Shown piece by piece: positions 41,775 to 51,394 of a stretch of 64,000 bases of DNA (its first letter is position 1; every line of letters starts with the position of its first letter). The notes below the pieces were generated by a model. It saw only the letters and a list, made by a program, of their open reading frames with translations, did not search any database and was not told the origin of the DNA. The DNA comes from UBA2784 sp964494625 (lineage in GTDB: Bacteria; Pseudomonadota; Alphaproteobacteria; Micropepsales; Micropepsaceae), in assembly GCA_964494625.1 (NCBI GenBank), contig CAZBRT010000001.1:558001-622000 (forward strand), in the 5' to 3' direction. The position numbers and the translations under genes were made by a program.

Positions 41775-42089
41775 TCATTTGGGGCAAAAAATGGCGGCGA
41801 GCGTTGAAATCACCTGGACTGCGGCCGGATCAGCAATGCGATAGAAAATTGTCTGGCCTGAACGACGCGTCGCCACGATCCCTTCCTCGCGCAGCAAAGC
41901 GAGATGCTGGGAAAGGGCTGATTGCGACAATTTGCTGTGTGCCAGAAGCGCGCCCACCGTCTGTTCGCCGTCGCCCAACTGGCAGAGAATGAGCAGGCGG
42001 CGCTCATTGGCGAGCGCGCGCAAAAGACAAGCTGCGCGTTCGGCGCTTTCTTCAAAGGCAAGGCGGTCGTGTTCGGTCAGGGCAAGCAT
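41775..42089 (-). CDS. bigR: ArsR-family persulfide-responsive repressor (BigR/SqrR type)
   Basis: 104 residues with an ArsR winged helix (LSQSALSQHLALLREEGIVATRRSGQ). Cys in LILCQLGDGEQ and AIFCPK at the C-terminus correspond to the pair that forms a tetrasulfide bridge in BigR/SqrR; a further Cys lies in AACLLRAL. It is divergent from the persulfide dioxygenase gene, with a nested palindrome between, and leads the rhodanese-TauE operon 11 bases on. Confidence 0.87.
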   Translation of the reverse strand: MLALTEHDRLAFEESAERAACLLRALANERRLLILCQLGDGEQTVGALLAHSKLSQSALSQHLALLREEGIVATRRSGQTIFYRIADPAAVQVISTLAAIFCPK

Positions 42090-42102
42090 GGACCCTATAT
42101 AT

Positions 42103-42126
42103 CACTTGAAACTAATTTAGCAAGTG
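42103..42126. promoter_or_regulatory. Nested palindrome, candidate BigR operator
   Basis: Outer arms CACTTG/CAAGTG enclose CTAATTTAG, itself a palindrome, in the AT-rich 78-base gap between bigR and the dioxygenase gene. Repression of both directions from one site fits known BigR operons. Confidence 0.65.
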
Positions 42127-42167
42127 CTAATATGTAAACCAGCACGATCCAAGAAGGAGCAACTCAC

Positions 42168-43033
42168 ATGCTTGATATCAAAGGATTTTTCGATCCTGCC
42201 ACCGCCACGGTGACCTATTTGCTGGCGGACAAGGAAACGGGCCAGGCGGCGATCATCGACCCTGTGCTTGATTACGAGCCCAAGGCGGCGCGCATCTCCA
42301 CCGCTTCGATCAATGCGGTGATGGCAGAGGCCAAGGCGCGAAAACTCTCCATCGCCTATGTGCTCGAAACCCATGCCCATGCGGATCATTTGTCGGCAGG
42401 GTCTCATGTGCGTGAACACACCGGCGCAAAGATCGTGATTGGCGCTGCCATCACCAAGGTACAGGCGCTCTTCAAGACCATCTTCAACGCGGCCGACGTG
42501 AAGCCGGACGGCAGCGTGTTTGACGTTCTTGTCAATGACGGCGACACGCTGAAACTTGGCGAGACGACGATCCGCGTGATGCACACGCCCGGGCATACGC
42601 CGGCCTGTGTCACCTATGTTGCGGATGACGCAGCCTTTGTGGGTGATACAGTCTTCCAGCCCGATTACGGCACGGCGCGCACCGATTTTCCCGGCGGCGA
42701 TGCGGCGACGCTCTATCACTCAATCCGGAAAATCTTCGCGCTGCCCCCCGCCACACGCGTATTCACGGGCCATGATTATCCGCCGCCGTCGCGCAAGGAA
42801 CCGGCCTGGGAGGCAAGCGTTGCCGAACATCGCGCAACGAACATCCACATCCGTGACGGGATCAGCGAAGCGGAGTTCGTTGCCATGCGCACAGGCCGCG
42901 ACAAGACATTGGCGCCGCCCGTGCTCATCCTGCCGTCGCTGCAGGTCAATATCCGGGCGGGTGCCATGCCGCCGCCTGACACTGACGGCCACATCTATCT
43001 CAAGCTGCCGGTCAACCGGCTGGGCAAAGGCGC

Positions 43034-43037
<4 letters not shown>
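42168..43037 (+). CDS. blh: Persulfide dioxygenase-like metallo-beta-lactamase-fold hydrolase (Blh/ETHE1)
   Basis: 289 residues with AAGGAG upstream. The iron site HAHADH (in LETHAHADHLSAG), the second His in MHTPGHTPACVTY, the Asp in FVGDTVF, and GHDYPPPSRKEPAW are all visible. Blh/ETHE1 enzymes oxidise glutathione persulfide to sulfite, the step between persulfide formation and sulfite export. It is divergent from bigR and convergent with the aldo/keto reductase, overlapping its end by 4 bases. Confidence 0.93.
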
Positions 43038-44026
<989 letters not shown>

Positions 44027-44052
44027 GATGCGGTTCCTTTCAGCGGGACAAT

Positions 44053-45135
44053 TCAGGTCGTGGCCAATGCGGCCAGGCGCGCATTTCGGATAAGCGTGAT
44101 TTCGGCAGAGAGCTTTTCCTTGAAGAACACGTCGCAGCCGATGCACACATTGGCAAAGGCGCGGCCCTTGGGATCCGTTGTCTGCGAGGCCTTGCGATAG
44201 TCTTCCCGTGACCAGCCCATTTCAAGGCCCATGGCTTCGGGATCGCCCGCATTGATCGCCTCGAAGGCGGGATGGCCCTTCAGGCTGTCGAGAATGTCGA
44301 CAAGCCTTTCTTCGGTGAGATTGCCCAAAGGCGCCTTTGTCTTCAGGCAGCAGGGATAGATCGACCCATCCGGCTCGATGGCCACTTCGGAGCCCTGTAT
44401 GCCGTAATTGAGGAAGTTCTTGCCGCCGCTCCAGCGGGCGCAGAAATTGGTTTCATAGGTTGCCTTGGAGAGACCGTTTTCCCAGGCGCGACCACGCGGC
44501 CAGAGTTCGCCGATCCAGAGTTCCGGCTGCGCACCAAAGAACAGGAAGAAGGGTCCGGGATCATCATCGGCCGGGCGCAGCGTTGATACTGCAAGGCGCG
44601 GATCACGCGCGCCGCCGATGCCGATCTCGCGCGCACCGGCCTTTGCCATCATGGTGCGGATTTTCTCCATGAAGGCAAACTTCTTGTCGCCCTTCATGCC
44701 GACATGCCAGTCGTCAATCGAGGCAATGGCAATCGTGCGCACACCACGCTCGAGCATTTCATCGAGATGGCGACCCGACATGATGTCGCCCGTCGTCTGC
44801 ACGCTGATATTGGGCAGGCGGGCGCCATAGCGGTCGCGCAAAGCGTCGAGGGCGGGATAGAACAATTCCTCGCGCACGCCGCCGATCAGGAGTTCGCCCC
44901 CCGCCATCACCAGAAGCGTGCGGCGGCGCAATGGAGCGCCATCGGCGGCAAACTTCCCCGTGACCTGATACGTCATGTCTTCGGGCAAATTGGCGATGAT
45001 CTTGCGATAGGCGGCCTTGCCCTCGCCGACGACCGCTGTCAATCCGTCGCGCACATAGGGCCGGAAGCGCGTGTCATAGCAATGGTCACAGCGGCGGTGG
45101 CATGCCCATGTCAAAACCCAGTAGAGTGCTTCCAT
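44053..45135 (-). CDS. Radical SAM protein with SPASM-like C-terminal cluster region
   Basis: 360 residues. The radical SAM cluster motif is C-x3-C-x2-C (CHRRCDHC), close to the N-terminus. A C-terminal Cys-rich region (NFCARWSGG ... GSIYPCCLKTKAPLGN ... CIGCDVFF) fits a SPASM/twitch auxiliary [4Fe-4S] site. Such enzymes modify peptides or act as sulfatase-maturation-like enzymes; no precursor-peptide gene is evident nearby. It is divergent from the AhpD-like gene with only 15 bases between starts and is followed by the aldo/keto reductase. Confidence 0.85.
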   Translation of the reverse strand: MEALYWVLTWACHRRCDHCYDTRFRPYVRDGLTAVVGEGKAAYRKIIANLPEDMTYQVTGKFAADGAPLRRRTLLVMAGGELLIGGVREELFYPALDALRDRYGARLPNISVQTTGDIMSGRHLDEMLERGVRTIAIASIDDWHVGMKGDKKFAFMEKIRTMMAKAGAREIGIGGARDPRLAVSTLRPADDDPGPFFLFFGAQPELWIGELWPRGRAWENGLSKATYETNFCARWSGGKNFLNYGIQGSEVAIEPDGSIYPCCLKTKAPLGNLTEERLVDILDSLKGHPAFEAINAGDPEAMGLEMGWSREDYRKASQTTDPKGRAFANVCIGCDVFFKEKLSAEITLIRNARLAALATT

Positions 45136-45150
45136 CAGAAGGGGGCCTTC

Positions 45151-45747
45151 ATGCCGTTCGTCACGCCACTGCCGCAGGATCATGATCCCGAGGTTGCCGA
45201 GTTGGCACGCTTCTTCAACGAAACGCTCGGCTTTCCGCCCAACAGCGTTCTTACCATGCAGCGCAGGCCTGCCATTGCCAAGGCCTTCATCAACCTCAAC
45301 AAGGCGGTGATGGAAAATCACGGGCGCGTCACGTCCAGCCTGAAGCGGTTGATTGCCCTTGTCTCGTCAGCGGCAACCGGATGCCGCTATTGCCAGGCCC
45401 ACACGGCGCTGGCGGCGGGCCGCTATGGCGCGCCCGACGAGAAAATCGCTGCCGTCTTTGACTATGCCACAAGCCCCCTTTTCAGCGAGGCTGAACGGGC
45501 AGCCCTTGACCTTGCCACGTGCGCGTCCGCCGTGCCCAATGCGGTCGATGCGCCCATCATGGCTGCAATGCGCCGCCACTGGGACGAGGGGGAGATTGTC
45601 GAGATCATGGGGGTGATCGCACTCTTCGGCTTCCTCAACCGCTGGAACGATTCGATGGGAACCGTGCTTGAGCCGGGCGCCGTGACAGCGGCCAATCATC
45701 ATCTTGCCGCCCAAGGCTGGACCGTGGGCAAGCATGTGAAGGAATGA
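45151..45747 (+). CDS. AhpD-like/carboxymuconolactone-decarboxylase family protein
   Basis: 198 residues with AAGGGGG before the ATG at 45151. The redox motif CRYCQAH (CxxCxxH) follows LIALVSSAATG, as in AhpD-like peroxidase-related proteins. The C-terminal domain contains VIALFGFLNRWNDSMG. It is likely a thiol peroxidase-type or alkylhydroperoxidase partner. It sits back to back with the radical SAM gene, so the pair may act together in protection or turnover; that is inference. Confidence 0.87.
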   Translation: MPFVTPLPQDHDPEVAELARFFNETLGFPPNSVLTMQRRPAIAKAFINLNKAVMENHGRVTSSLKRLIALVSSAATGCRYCQAHTALAAGRYGAPDEKIAAVFDYATSPLFSEAERAALDLATCASAVPNAVDAPIMAAMRRHWDEGEIVEIMGVIALFGFLNRWNDSMGTVLEPGAVTAANHHLAAQGWTVGKHVKE

Positions 45748-45783
45748 TCTTGGCGGCAAAGCCGTCTGGTGCGAAACAGGACC

Positions 45784-47091
45784 ATGGCATCGCTTCGGGA
45801 TCTCACACGGCGCATCATCCCGCCTCCGCTCCGGCGGCGGCTGGTGTCGCTTGCCTTGAGCCTGCAACCGCGCGGGCTTGAAGAATCCGCGATCGGCCAT
45901 TGGCTGCCGGTGATCGCACGCAGGCAGGAGCGGCTGCGGCTCAATCTCGTGGTGCCGTCTGTCTCGCCTGCGCAAGCCTATGGCGGGATCAATACCTGCG
46001 TTGCCTTCCTGCATGAATTGTCGGGGCTCATTTCGGCCCAGGGCATCGCCCATGAATTGCGTGCCATCGTCACCAATGATGATGTGCCGGCCGAGACCGT
46101 CTTTTCCCTGCTGCCGCCCGCGCGGCGCTTCAGCGTGCCGGTCTCGTGCGTAGCGGTCCATGCCCATGCCACCGGATTCGAGACGGGTCCCCGGGACATC
46201 TTCTTTGCGACCACCTGGTGGACCGCGCATAATCTTTTTCCGGTGCTGCGCTCGCGCCATGCCGCCTTTGGTGGCGTACCCATTCCGCTCTTCCACTTTA
46301 TCCAGGATTACGAGCCGCAGCTTTATCCGTTGTCATCAAGCAGCCTTCTGGCGCGCGACGTCTATGCCAATGACTGGCCGACGGCCGGCATCTTCAACTC
46401 GCAGCTTCTGGCCGATTATTTCGCGGCACAGGGCCACAGGCTTTCGCACCAATTCGTCTTCGAGCCCCTCATGCCGGCGGCATTGCAGGCGCATCTGCCG
46501 AGACTCGGCTCCGTGCCCAAGGCGCGCCAGATCCTCGTCTATGGCCGCCCGCAGGAAGCGCGCAACTGCTTCAGCCTTGTGCGCATGGGATTGCAGTCAT
46601 TCGCCGCGCGCCATTCACGCTATGCGGACTGGCAAATCCTGTCGGCGGGTGCGCCGCATGCGCCGATTGCGTTGGGAGGCGGGCGCGAAGCAAAGTCGGT
46701 GGGCAAGCTCAGCCTTGCGGACTATGCCGATACGCTGCTTTCTTCTGCTGTCGGCCTTTCGCTGATGGCGTCGCCGCATCCATCCTATCCGCCGCTCGAG
46801 ATGGCGCATTTCGGCCTGCTGACGGTCACCAACGGATTTGCCAACAAGGACCTGTCGCGGTTCCACGAAAATTGCGTGTCGCTGCAACGCGTCCATCCCG
46901 ATGCCATTGCGGATGCGCTGGCGGCGGCATGTGCGCGTCTGGAAGCCGACCCTGCTTGCGGTCTCAAAGGCAAAAGCTTCATGCCCGGCTACAGCTCCGG
47001 CAGCGGATTTGCCTGCGCGCCGGATGTCGCGCGTCTTATTGCCGAAATTGATGCGGCCGGCAGGGCAGTCCCTCAAGAGCTCACCCCATGA
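45784..47091 (+). CDS. WsaF-like glycosyltransferase (GT4, rhamnan type)
   Basis: 435 residues from the ATG at 45784. The N-terminal half has the WsaF pattern VVPSVSPAQAYGGINTCVAFLHEL, and the middle contains FIQDYEPQLYPLSSSSLLAR and GIFNSQLLADYF, very similar to rhamnosyltransferase WsaF. The C-terminal GT-B half contains ILVYGRPQEARNCF and the sugar-nucleotide motif ASPHPSYPPLEMAHFG. It probably adds a deoxyhexose to a surface glycan. It overlaps the flippase gene by 4 bases. Confidence 0.8.
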   Translation: MASLRDLTRRIIPPPLRRRLVSLALSLQPRGLEESAIGHWLPVIARRQERLRLNLVVPSVSPAQAYGGINTCVAFLHELSGLISAQGIAHELRAIVTNDDVPAETVFSLLPPARRFSVPVSCVAVHAHATGFETGPRDIFFATTWWTAHNLFPVLRSRHAAFGGVPIPLFHFIQDYEPQLYPLSSSSLLARDVYANDWPTAGIFNSQLLADYFAAQGHRLSHQFVFEPLMPAALQAHLPRLGSVPKARQILVYGRPQEARNCFSLVRMGLQSFAARHSRYADWQILSAGAPHAPIALGGGREAKSVGKLSLADYADTLLSSAVGLSLMASPHPSYPPLEMAHFGLLTVTNGFANKDLSRFHENCVSLQRVHPDAIADALAAACARLEADPACGLKGKSFMPGYSSGSGFACAPDVARLIAEIDAAGRAVPQELTP

Positions 47092-48545
47092 TCCGCGGGC
47101 TTCTGCCGTGGGGACGGCGGTTGACGGCGGCGTCGGTTGCGCCGATTGCCGAATTTGCGCTCAGGCTTCTGCGCACCATCATCCTCTCTCGCCTATTGGC
47201 GCCCGACGAGTTCGGTACGGCGATGGCGCTTGTGACGGTCATTCTGTCGGCAGAGCTCATTTCTGACCTCGGGCTTGACCGCTATGTGATGGTGGGCGCG
47301 CGCGAAAAAATGGCGCGTCACATGGCTGCTGCCCATGCGCTTGGCCTGATGCGCGGATTTGTCCAGGCGGTGATGATCCTTGCCCTCAGCCCGCTTCTTG
47401 CCGCCATCTTCGGTGTTGCGGCGCTGTGGCCAGCCTTCGCGGCGGCAAGCCTTGTGCCGCTCATCCGCGGGTTCTCGCATCTTGGCATCAAGCAGCTGCA
47501 GCGCGACTACCGGTTTGCGCCCGAAGCGGTGGTGACCATCAGCGCGCAAGTGCTGGCGCTTGGCGCCACTTTTGCCGCCGCCATGCAGATCGCCAGTGCG
47601 TGGGCGGTGCTGCCGGGATTTCTGGTTGAGGCCGTGGCCATGGTCGTCGGCACACGGCTTGCCGTCGGCACGCGCTTTGCCACCGATTTTTCGCGTGACA
47701 GCCTGCGCGCCTGTTTCCGCTATGCGTGGCCGTTCCTTGGCAACGGGATTGCCCTTGCCGTCATCATGCAGGCCGACCGCTTCATCGTGGGCGGATTATT
47801 GGGACCGGTGCTGCTCGGGATCTATGCGGCGATCATGTCGCTGTCGGTCACGCCGGTCTATGCCTATCAGCGCGTGGTCGGCTCAGTGCTCCTGCCGCTC
47901 TCCATCGCGCTGCGCGACGGGCCGGGCGGCATAGCGGCGGCGGCGCGACTGGTGCCGTGGCTCTATCTGGCGGCGGGCTTCCTTGCGGCGCTTGCGCTTG
48001 CGCTTCTTCTTGATGTGCTGACGCCACTCCTTTTCGGCAGCGGATTCCAGGTGCCGCCCGACATTCACGTGCTGGCGGTGCTTGTCGCCTTTTTCCGCTT
48101 CACGCGTTCCGGGCCGGTTTGCGTATTCCTCGTCACCGGGCACACGACGTCCATCATGGCGGGCACGCTGATCGCCGGTGCGGGGCTGGTGATCTCGCTG
48201 GTCCTCGTGATCGGTGGCGCGGGGATTGACGGGGTGCTGGCAGGCGTCATTGCCGGCGAAGTGATTTCGTATGCGGCAAGCCTTGTCCTGCTTGTGCGTT
48301 TTGCAGGCGCGCGCGCACCGATGGCGGCGGCTACATTCGCGACGGCTTGCGCGATGATTGCAGCGCTTGCTGCCATGATCTGGTTCATGCCGGATGCGGC
48401 ATTGGTCCAGCGGTCGGTCATTGGCGGGGCTGGACTTGCCCTTCTGGCCATTCTTGCGGCTGCCCTTTTCCGCCAGTTGCGGCGCGTGCCGCAGGGCGAG
48501 GCCATTCTGCCCGATGACAATTCGCTTCGCGCGGGGCCGCCATGA
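47088..48545 (+). CDS. Polysaccharide flippase (Wzx/MurJ-like, MOP superfamily)
   Basis: 485 residues with 12-14 predicted helices. It opens with RILLSRLLAPDEFGTAMALVTVILSAELISDLGL-like sequence typical of lipopolysaccharide flippases (first part RTIILSRLLAPDEFG). It moves lipid-linked oligosaccharide across the inner membrane. It overlaps both neighbours by 4 bases, so the three genes are one translational unit. Confidence 0.88.
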   Translation: MIRGLLPWGRRLTAASVAPIAEFALRLLRTIILSRLLAPDEFGTAMALVTVILSAELISDLGLDRYVMVGAREKMARHMAAAHALGLMRGFVQAVMILALSPLLAAIFGVAALWPAFAAASLVPLIRGFSHLGIKQLQRDYRFAPEAVVTISAQVLALGATFAAAMQIASAWAVLPGFLVEAVAMVVGTRLAVGTRFATDFSRDSLRACFRYAWPFLGNGIALAVIMQADRFIVGGLLGPVLLGIYAAIMSLSVTPVYAYQRVVGSVLLPLSIALRDGPGGIAAAARLVPWLYLAAGFLAALALALLLDVLTPLLFGSGFQVPPDIHVLAVLVAFFRFTRSGPVCVFLVTGHTTSIMAGTLIAGAGLVISLVLVIGGAGIDGVLAGVIAGEVISYAASLVLLVRFAGARAPMAAATFATACAMIAALAAMIWFMPDAALVQRSVIGGAGLALLAILAAALFRQLRRVPQGEAILPDDNSLRAGPP

Positions 48546-49321
48546 ACCGTGTGCATGTCTTTTGCGTGGCCAACAATGCGGAAATCCTCGCCGCCAATCT
48601 CGCGCGCTCTCCCGACATTGCCGAAGGCAGGATCGGCTTCAGCGTGCTCTGGCATCAGGCGAGTGCGGCGGCAGCCTATGGCCTCGCGTTTGGTGCGAGT
48701 GACGCCGCGTTCGGGGTTTTCGTCCATCAGGACGTCTATCTGCCGCGCGGATGGTTTGAACGGCTGGAGCGTATCCTTGATGATCTCGACCGCACGAACC
48801 CCCTCTGGCTCGTTGCAGGCGCGATCGGCATCGATGCGGCGGCCAGGCATTGCGGACGGATTTGGGATTCCGGGCTGATGCGCGAGATCGGCGCGCGGCT
48901 CGATACGCCCGTTGCAATCCGGAATCTGGATGAGGTGCTCCTCGTCATGCCGCGCCGTGCCGCGCATCTGTGGGATCGTGCATTGCCGGGCTTCCATCTT
49001 TTTGCGACCGATCTTGTGCTTGCCGCCGAGATGCAGGGGCATCCTGCGCTCGCCTTCGACAATCCGCTGATCCACAACACCAAAGCCGTCCTGCGGCTTG
49101 GCCCCGATTACCTGGCTGCCTACCGGCATCTGGTGGCGAAATGGGCGCTGGAATTGCCGCGACCCACGCTGATCGCAGGCCTGACGGCGCGCCGTCGCGA
49201 TATTGTCATGTTCCGGTTGCGTCTTTGGTACAAGCGTGTGTTCCGAAAGGGCACCTATTCGCTTTCACCGGTTGATGCACCTTCAAGGGCCGCGGCACTG
49301 GGATATGATATGCAGGAGTGA
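48542..49321 (+). CDS. Short StrF-like glycosyltransferase-family protein
   Basis: 259 residues. GVFVHQDVYLPRGWFERLERIL and the later GFHLFATDLVLAAEMQG match the Glyco_tranf_2_5/StrF pattern (HQDV and FHxYxTD motifs). The C-terminal 50 residues are basic and may be membrane-associated (RFRLRLWYKRVFRKG in part). It overlaps the flippase stop by 4 bases; role in completing the same glycan is inferred. Confidence 0.65.
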   Translation: MNRVHVFCVANNAEILAANLARSPDIAEGRIGFSVLWHQASAAAAYGLAFGASDAAFGVFVHQDVYLPRGWFERLERILDDLDRTNPLWLVAGAIGIDAAARHCGRIWDSGLMREIGARLDTPVAIRNLDEVLLVMPRRAAHLWDRALPGFHLFATDLVLAAEMQGHPALAFDNPLIHNTKAVLRLGPDYLAAYRHLVAKWALELPRPTLIAGLTARRRDIVMFRLRLWYKRVFRKGTYSLSPVDAPSRAAALGYDMQE

Positions 49322-49324
49322 TCC

Positions 49325-51394
49325 ATGACCGGAATATCTTCCGCCGCTCAGCCATCACGCCCGAGCCTTCCGGAAATTGCGCGCACGCGCCTGTCGCGAC
49401 GCCAGTTTCTGGGTGCGGCCAGCGGCCTTGCCGTCATCGCCGCGTCCTCACCTCTGCTTTCCGCATGTTCCGGCAGCGATCGTGATGCGCCGGGCTTTGA
49501 GCCCATCCCTCATGTACTGGATGGAACCCACCATTTGCCCAAGGGCTATTCAGCGCGCGTGCTGATCCGTTGGGGTGATCCGGTTCTTGCTGACGCGCCC
49601 GGCTTTGCGCCTCTTGCCCAAAGCGTTGCCGCACAGGCGGGGCAGTTCGGTTACAATTGCGACTTCACCGGCTATCTGAAGCTGCCAGGAAGCGGCACGC
49701 GCGGGCTCCTGTGCGTGAACCATGAATACGCGATCCCGCGCCTGATGTTTCCCGGCCTTGCGTCCGGCACCGAGGCGCTCGCAAAGGCCGATGCGGCGCG
49801 GGTGGCGACGGAAATGGCCTCTGTCGGTGTTTCGATCATCGAGATTGCCGATGAAGGTCAGGGTTTTGCAGTGGTTGCGGGTTCCCCTTATGCAAGGCGC
49901 ATCCATGCGGGGACGCCGATCGCCCTCACCGGGCCTGCGCGCGGCCACGCGCGGATGCGCACGCCGGATGATCCGGCAGGCGAGACAGTGCTTGGCACGA
50001 TGGCCAATTGCTCCGGCGCGATGACGCCCTGGGGTACGCTTCTGACGGCCGAGGAAAATTTCAACCAGAATTTCCGCTACAGGCCGGACGAAGTTCCCGA
50101 CACGCTGATGGCAGAAAAAGTCAATGCCGTGCGGATGGGGATCATTGCCGAGCCGCGCTCGGCCTGGCCGCTTTTCGAGAAGCGCTTTGACATGGGCCAG
50201 GCGCCCATGGAGCCGAACCGGTTTGGCTGGATGGTCGAGATCAATCCGCTTGATCCGCGGTCGGTGCCGAAGAAGCGTACCGCCATGGGCCGTTTTAAGC
50301 ACGAGAATGCGGCCATCGCCGCTGAAGCCCAAAGGCCCGTGGTTGCCTATATGGGCGATGATGAGGAGGGCGAGTTCCTCTATCGCTTTGTCAGTGCAAC
50401 GCCCTTTGACCCAACCGACATGGCCCGCAATGGGGATGTGCTGGAGGCCGGCACACTCTATGTCGCGCAGTTCAATGTTGATGGCACGGGGCAGTGGCTG
50501 AAGCTTGAGGCGGGAAAGGGACCGCTTCATCCGGAGAACGGCTTTCATGATGCCGGTGATGTCGCGATTGATGCGCGGCGCGCAGCCCGGCTGCTTGAGG
50601 CAACGCCCACGGATCGGCCGGAAGATGTGGAAATTTCGCCCGCCACGGGAAAAATCTATGTGGCCATGACAGGCCATGGTTCACGCCGCGAGAAAATTCC
50701 GGGCTCCTCGCGCGGGCCGAACCCGGCGGGCCACATCCTTGAGATCACGCCGCCCTTGCATGATGGCAAGGCGGATCATCTGGCAGATGTGTTCACATGG
50801 GACCTTTTCATCGAGGCGGGTGATCCGGCGTCGGGTGGTTCCGAAGCGCCGCGCTATGGCGCGGCGATTGCGCCCTCGGGCTGGTTTGCCAATCCGGACA
50901 ATCTCGTGTTCGATCCGCAAGGGCGGCTCTGGATTGCCACCGATGGCGGCAATGATTTCGGCATCGCCGACGGGCTTTGGGCGGTTGCAACCGAGGGCAG
51001 TGACCGGGCCGTACCGCGTGCGTTTTTCGCGTGCCCGCGCGGCGCGGAAGCCTGCGGCCCCTCATTCACGCCGGACGGGCGCACGCTTTTCATCGCTGTC
51101 CAGCATCCCGCCGACGAGGCGGGCAGCAATTTTGATGCGCCATCGACGCGCTGGCCGGATTTTGATGCGTCCCTGCCGCCGCGCCCCGCCATCGTCGTTG
51201 TCACCAAAGACGATGGCGGGGTGATCGGCAGTCAGGACGTCTCAGCCACCCAGATGCTGGGCAAGGAACTTGTCGAGTTCTTGCAACAGGCGCGTGCGCG
51301 TGGGCGCGCGCGACATCCAGTGGTCTTCGCCGGAGAGTTCAATCAGTGTGACGGGCTTTCCCGCAGCGCGCATGGCGCGGTCCATCTTCTCTGA
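49325..51394 (+). CDS. phoX: PhoX-family alkaline phosphatase, Tat-exported (DUF839)
   Basis: 689 residues. The Tat signal SRRQFLGAASGLAVIAASS is followed by a lipobox-like LLSAC. PhoX blocks are LCVNHEYAIPRLMFPG, GTLLTAEENFNQNFRY, GWMVEINPLDP and FDPQGRLWIATDGG. PhoX is a Fe/Ca-dependent periplasmic phosphatase, usually induced by phosphate limitation. The family normally ends at about the KDDGGVIGS position; here the frame continues 51 codons into the antisense of the S9 peptidase gene. No Pho box was recognised in the 3-base gap upstream. Confidence 0.88.
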   Translation: MTGISSAAQPSRPSLPEIARTRLSRRQFLGAASGLAVIAASSPLLSACSGSDRDAPGFEPIPHVLDGTHHLPKGYSARVLIRWGDPVLADAPGFAPLAQSVAAQAGQFGYNCDFTGYLKLPGSGTRGLLCVNHEYAIPRLMFPGLASGTEALAKADAARVATEMASVGVSIIEIADEGQGFAVVAGSPYARRIHAGTPIALTGPARGHARMRTPDDPAGETVLGTMANCSGAMTPWGTLLTAEENFNQNFRYRPDEVPDTLMAEKVNAVRMGIIAEPRSAWPLFEKRFDMGQAPMEPNRFGWMVEINPLDPRSVPKKRTAMGRFKHENAAIAAEAQRPVVAYMGDDEEGEFLYRFVSATPFDPTDMARNGDVLEAGTLYVAQFNVDGTGQWLKLEAGKGPLHPENGFHDAGDVAIDARRAARLLEATPTDRPEDVEISPATGKIYVAMTGHGSRREKIPGSSRGPNPAGHILEITPPLHDGKADHLADVFTWDLFIEAGDPASGGSEAPRYGAAIAPSGWFANPDNLVFDPQGRLWIATDGGNDFGIADGLWAVATEGSDRAVPRAFFACPRGAEACGPSFTPDGRTLFIAVQHPADEAGSNFDAPSTRWPDFDASLPPRPAIVVVTKDDGGVIGSQDVSATQMLGKELVEFLQQARARGRARHPVVFAGEFNQCDGLSRSAHGAVHLL

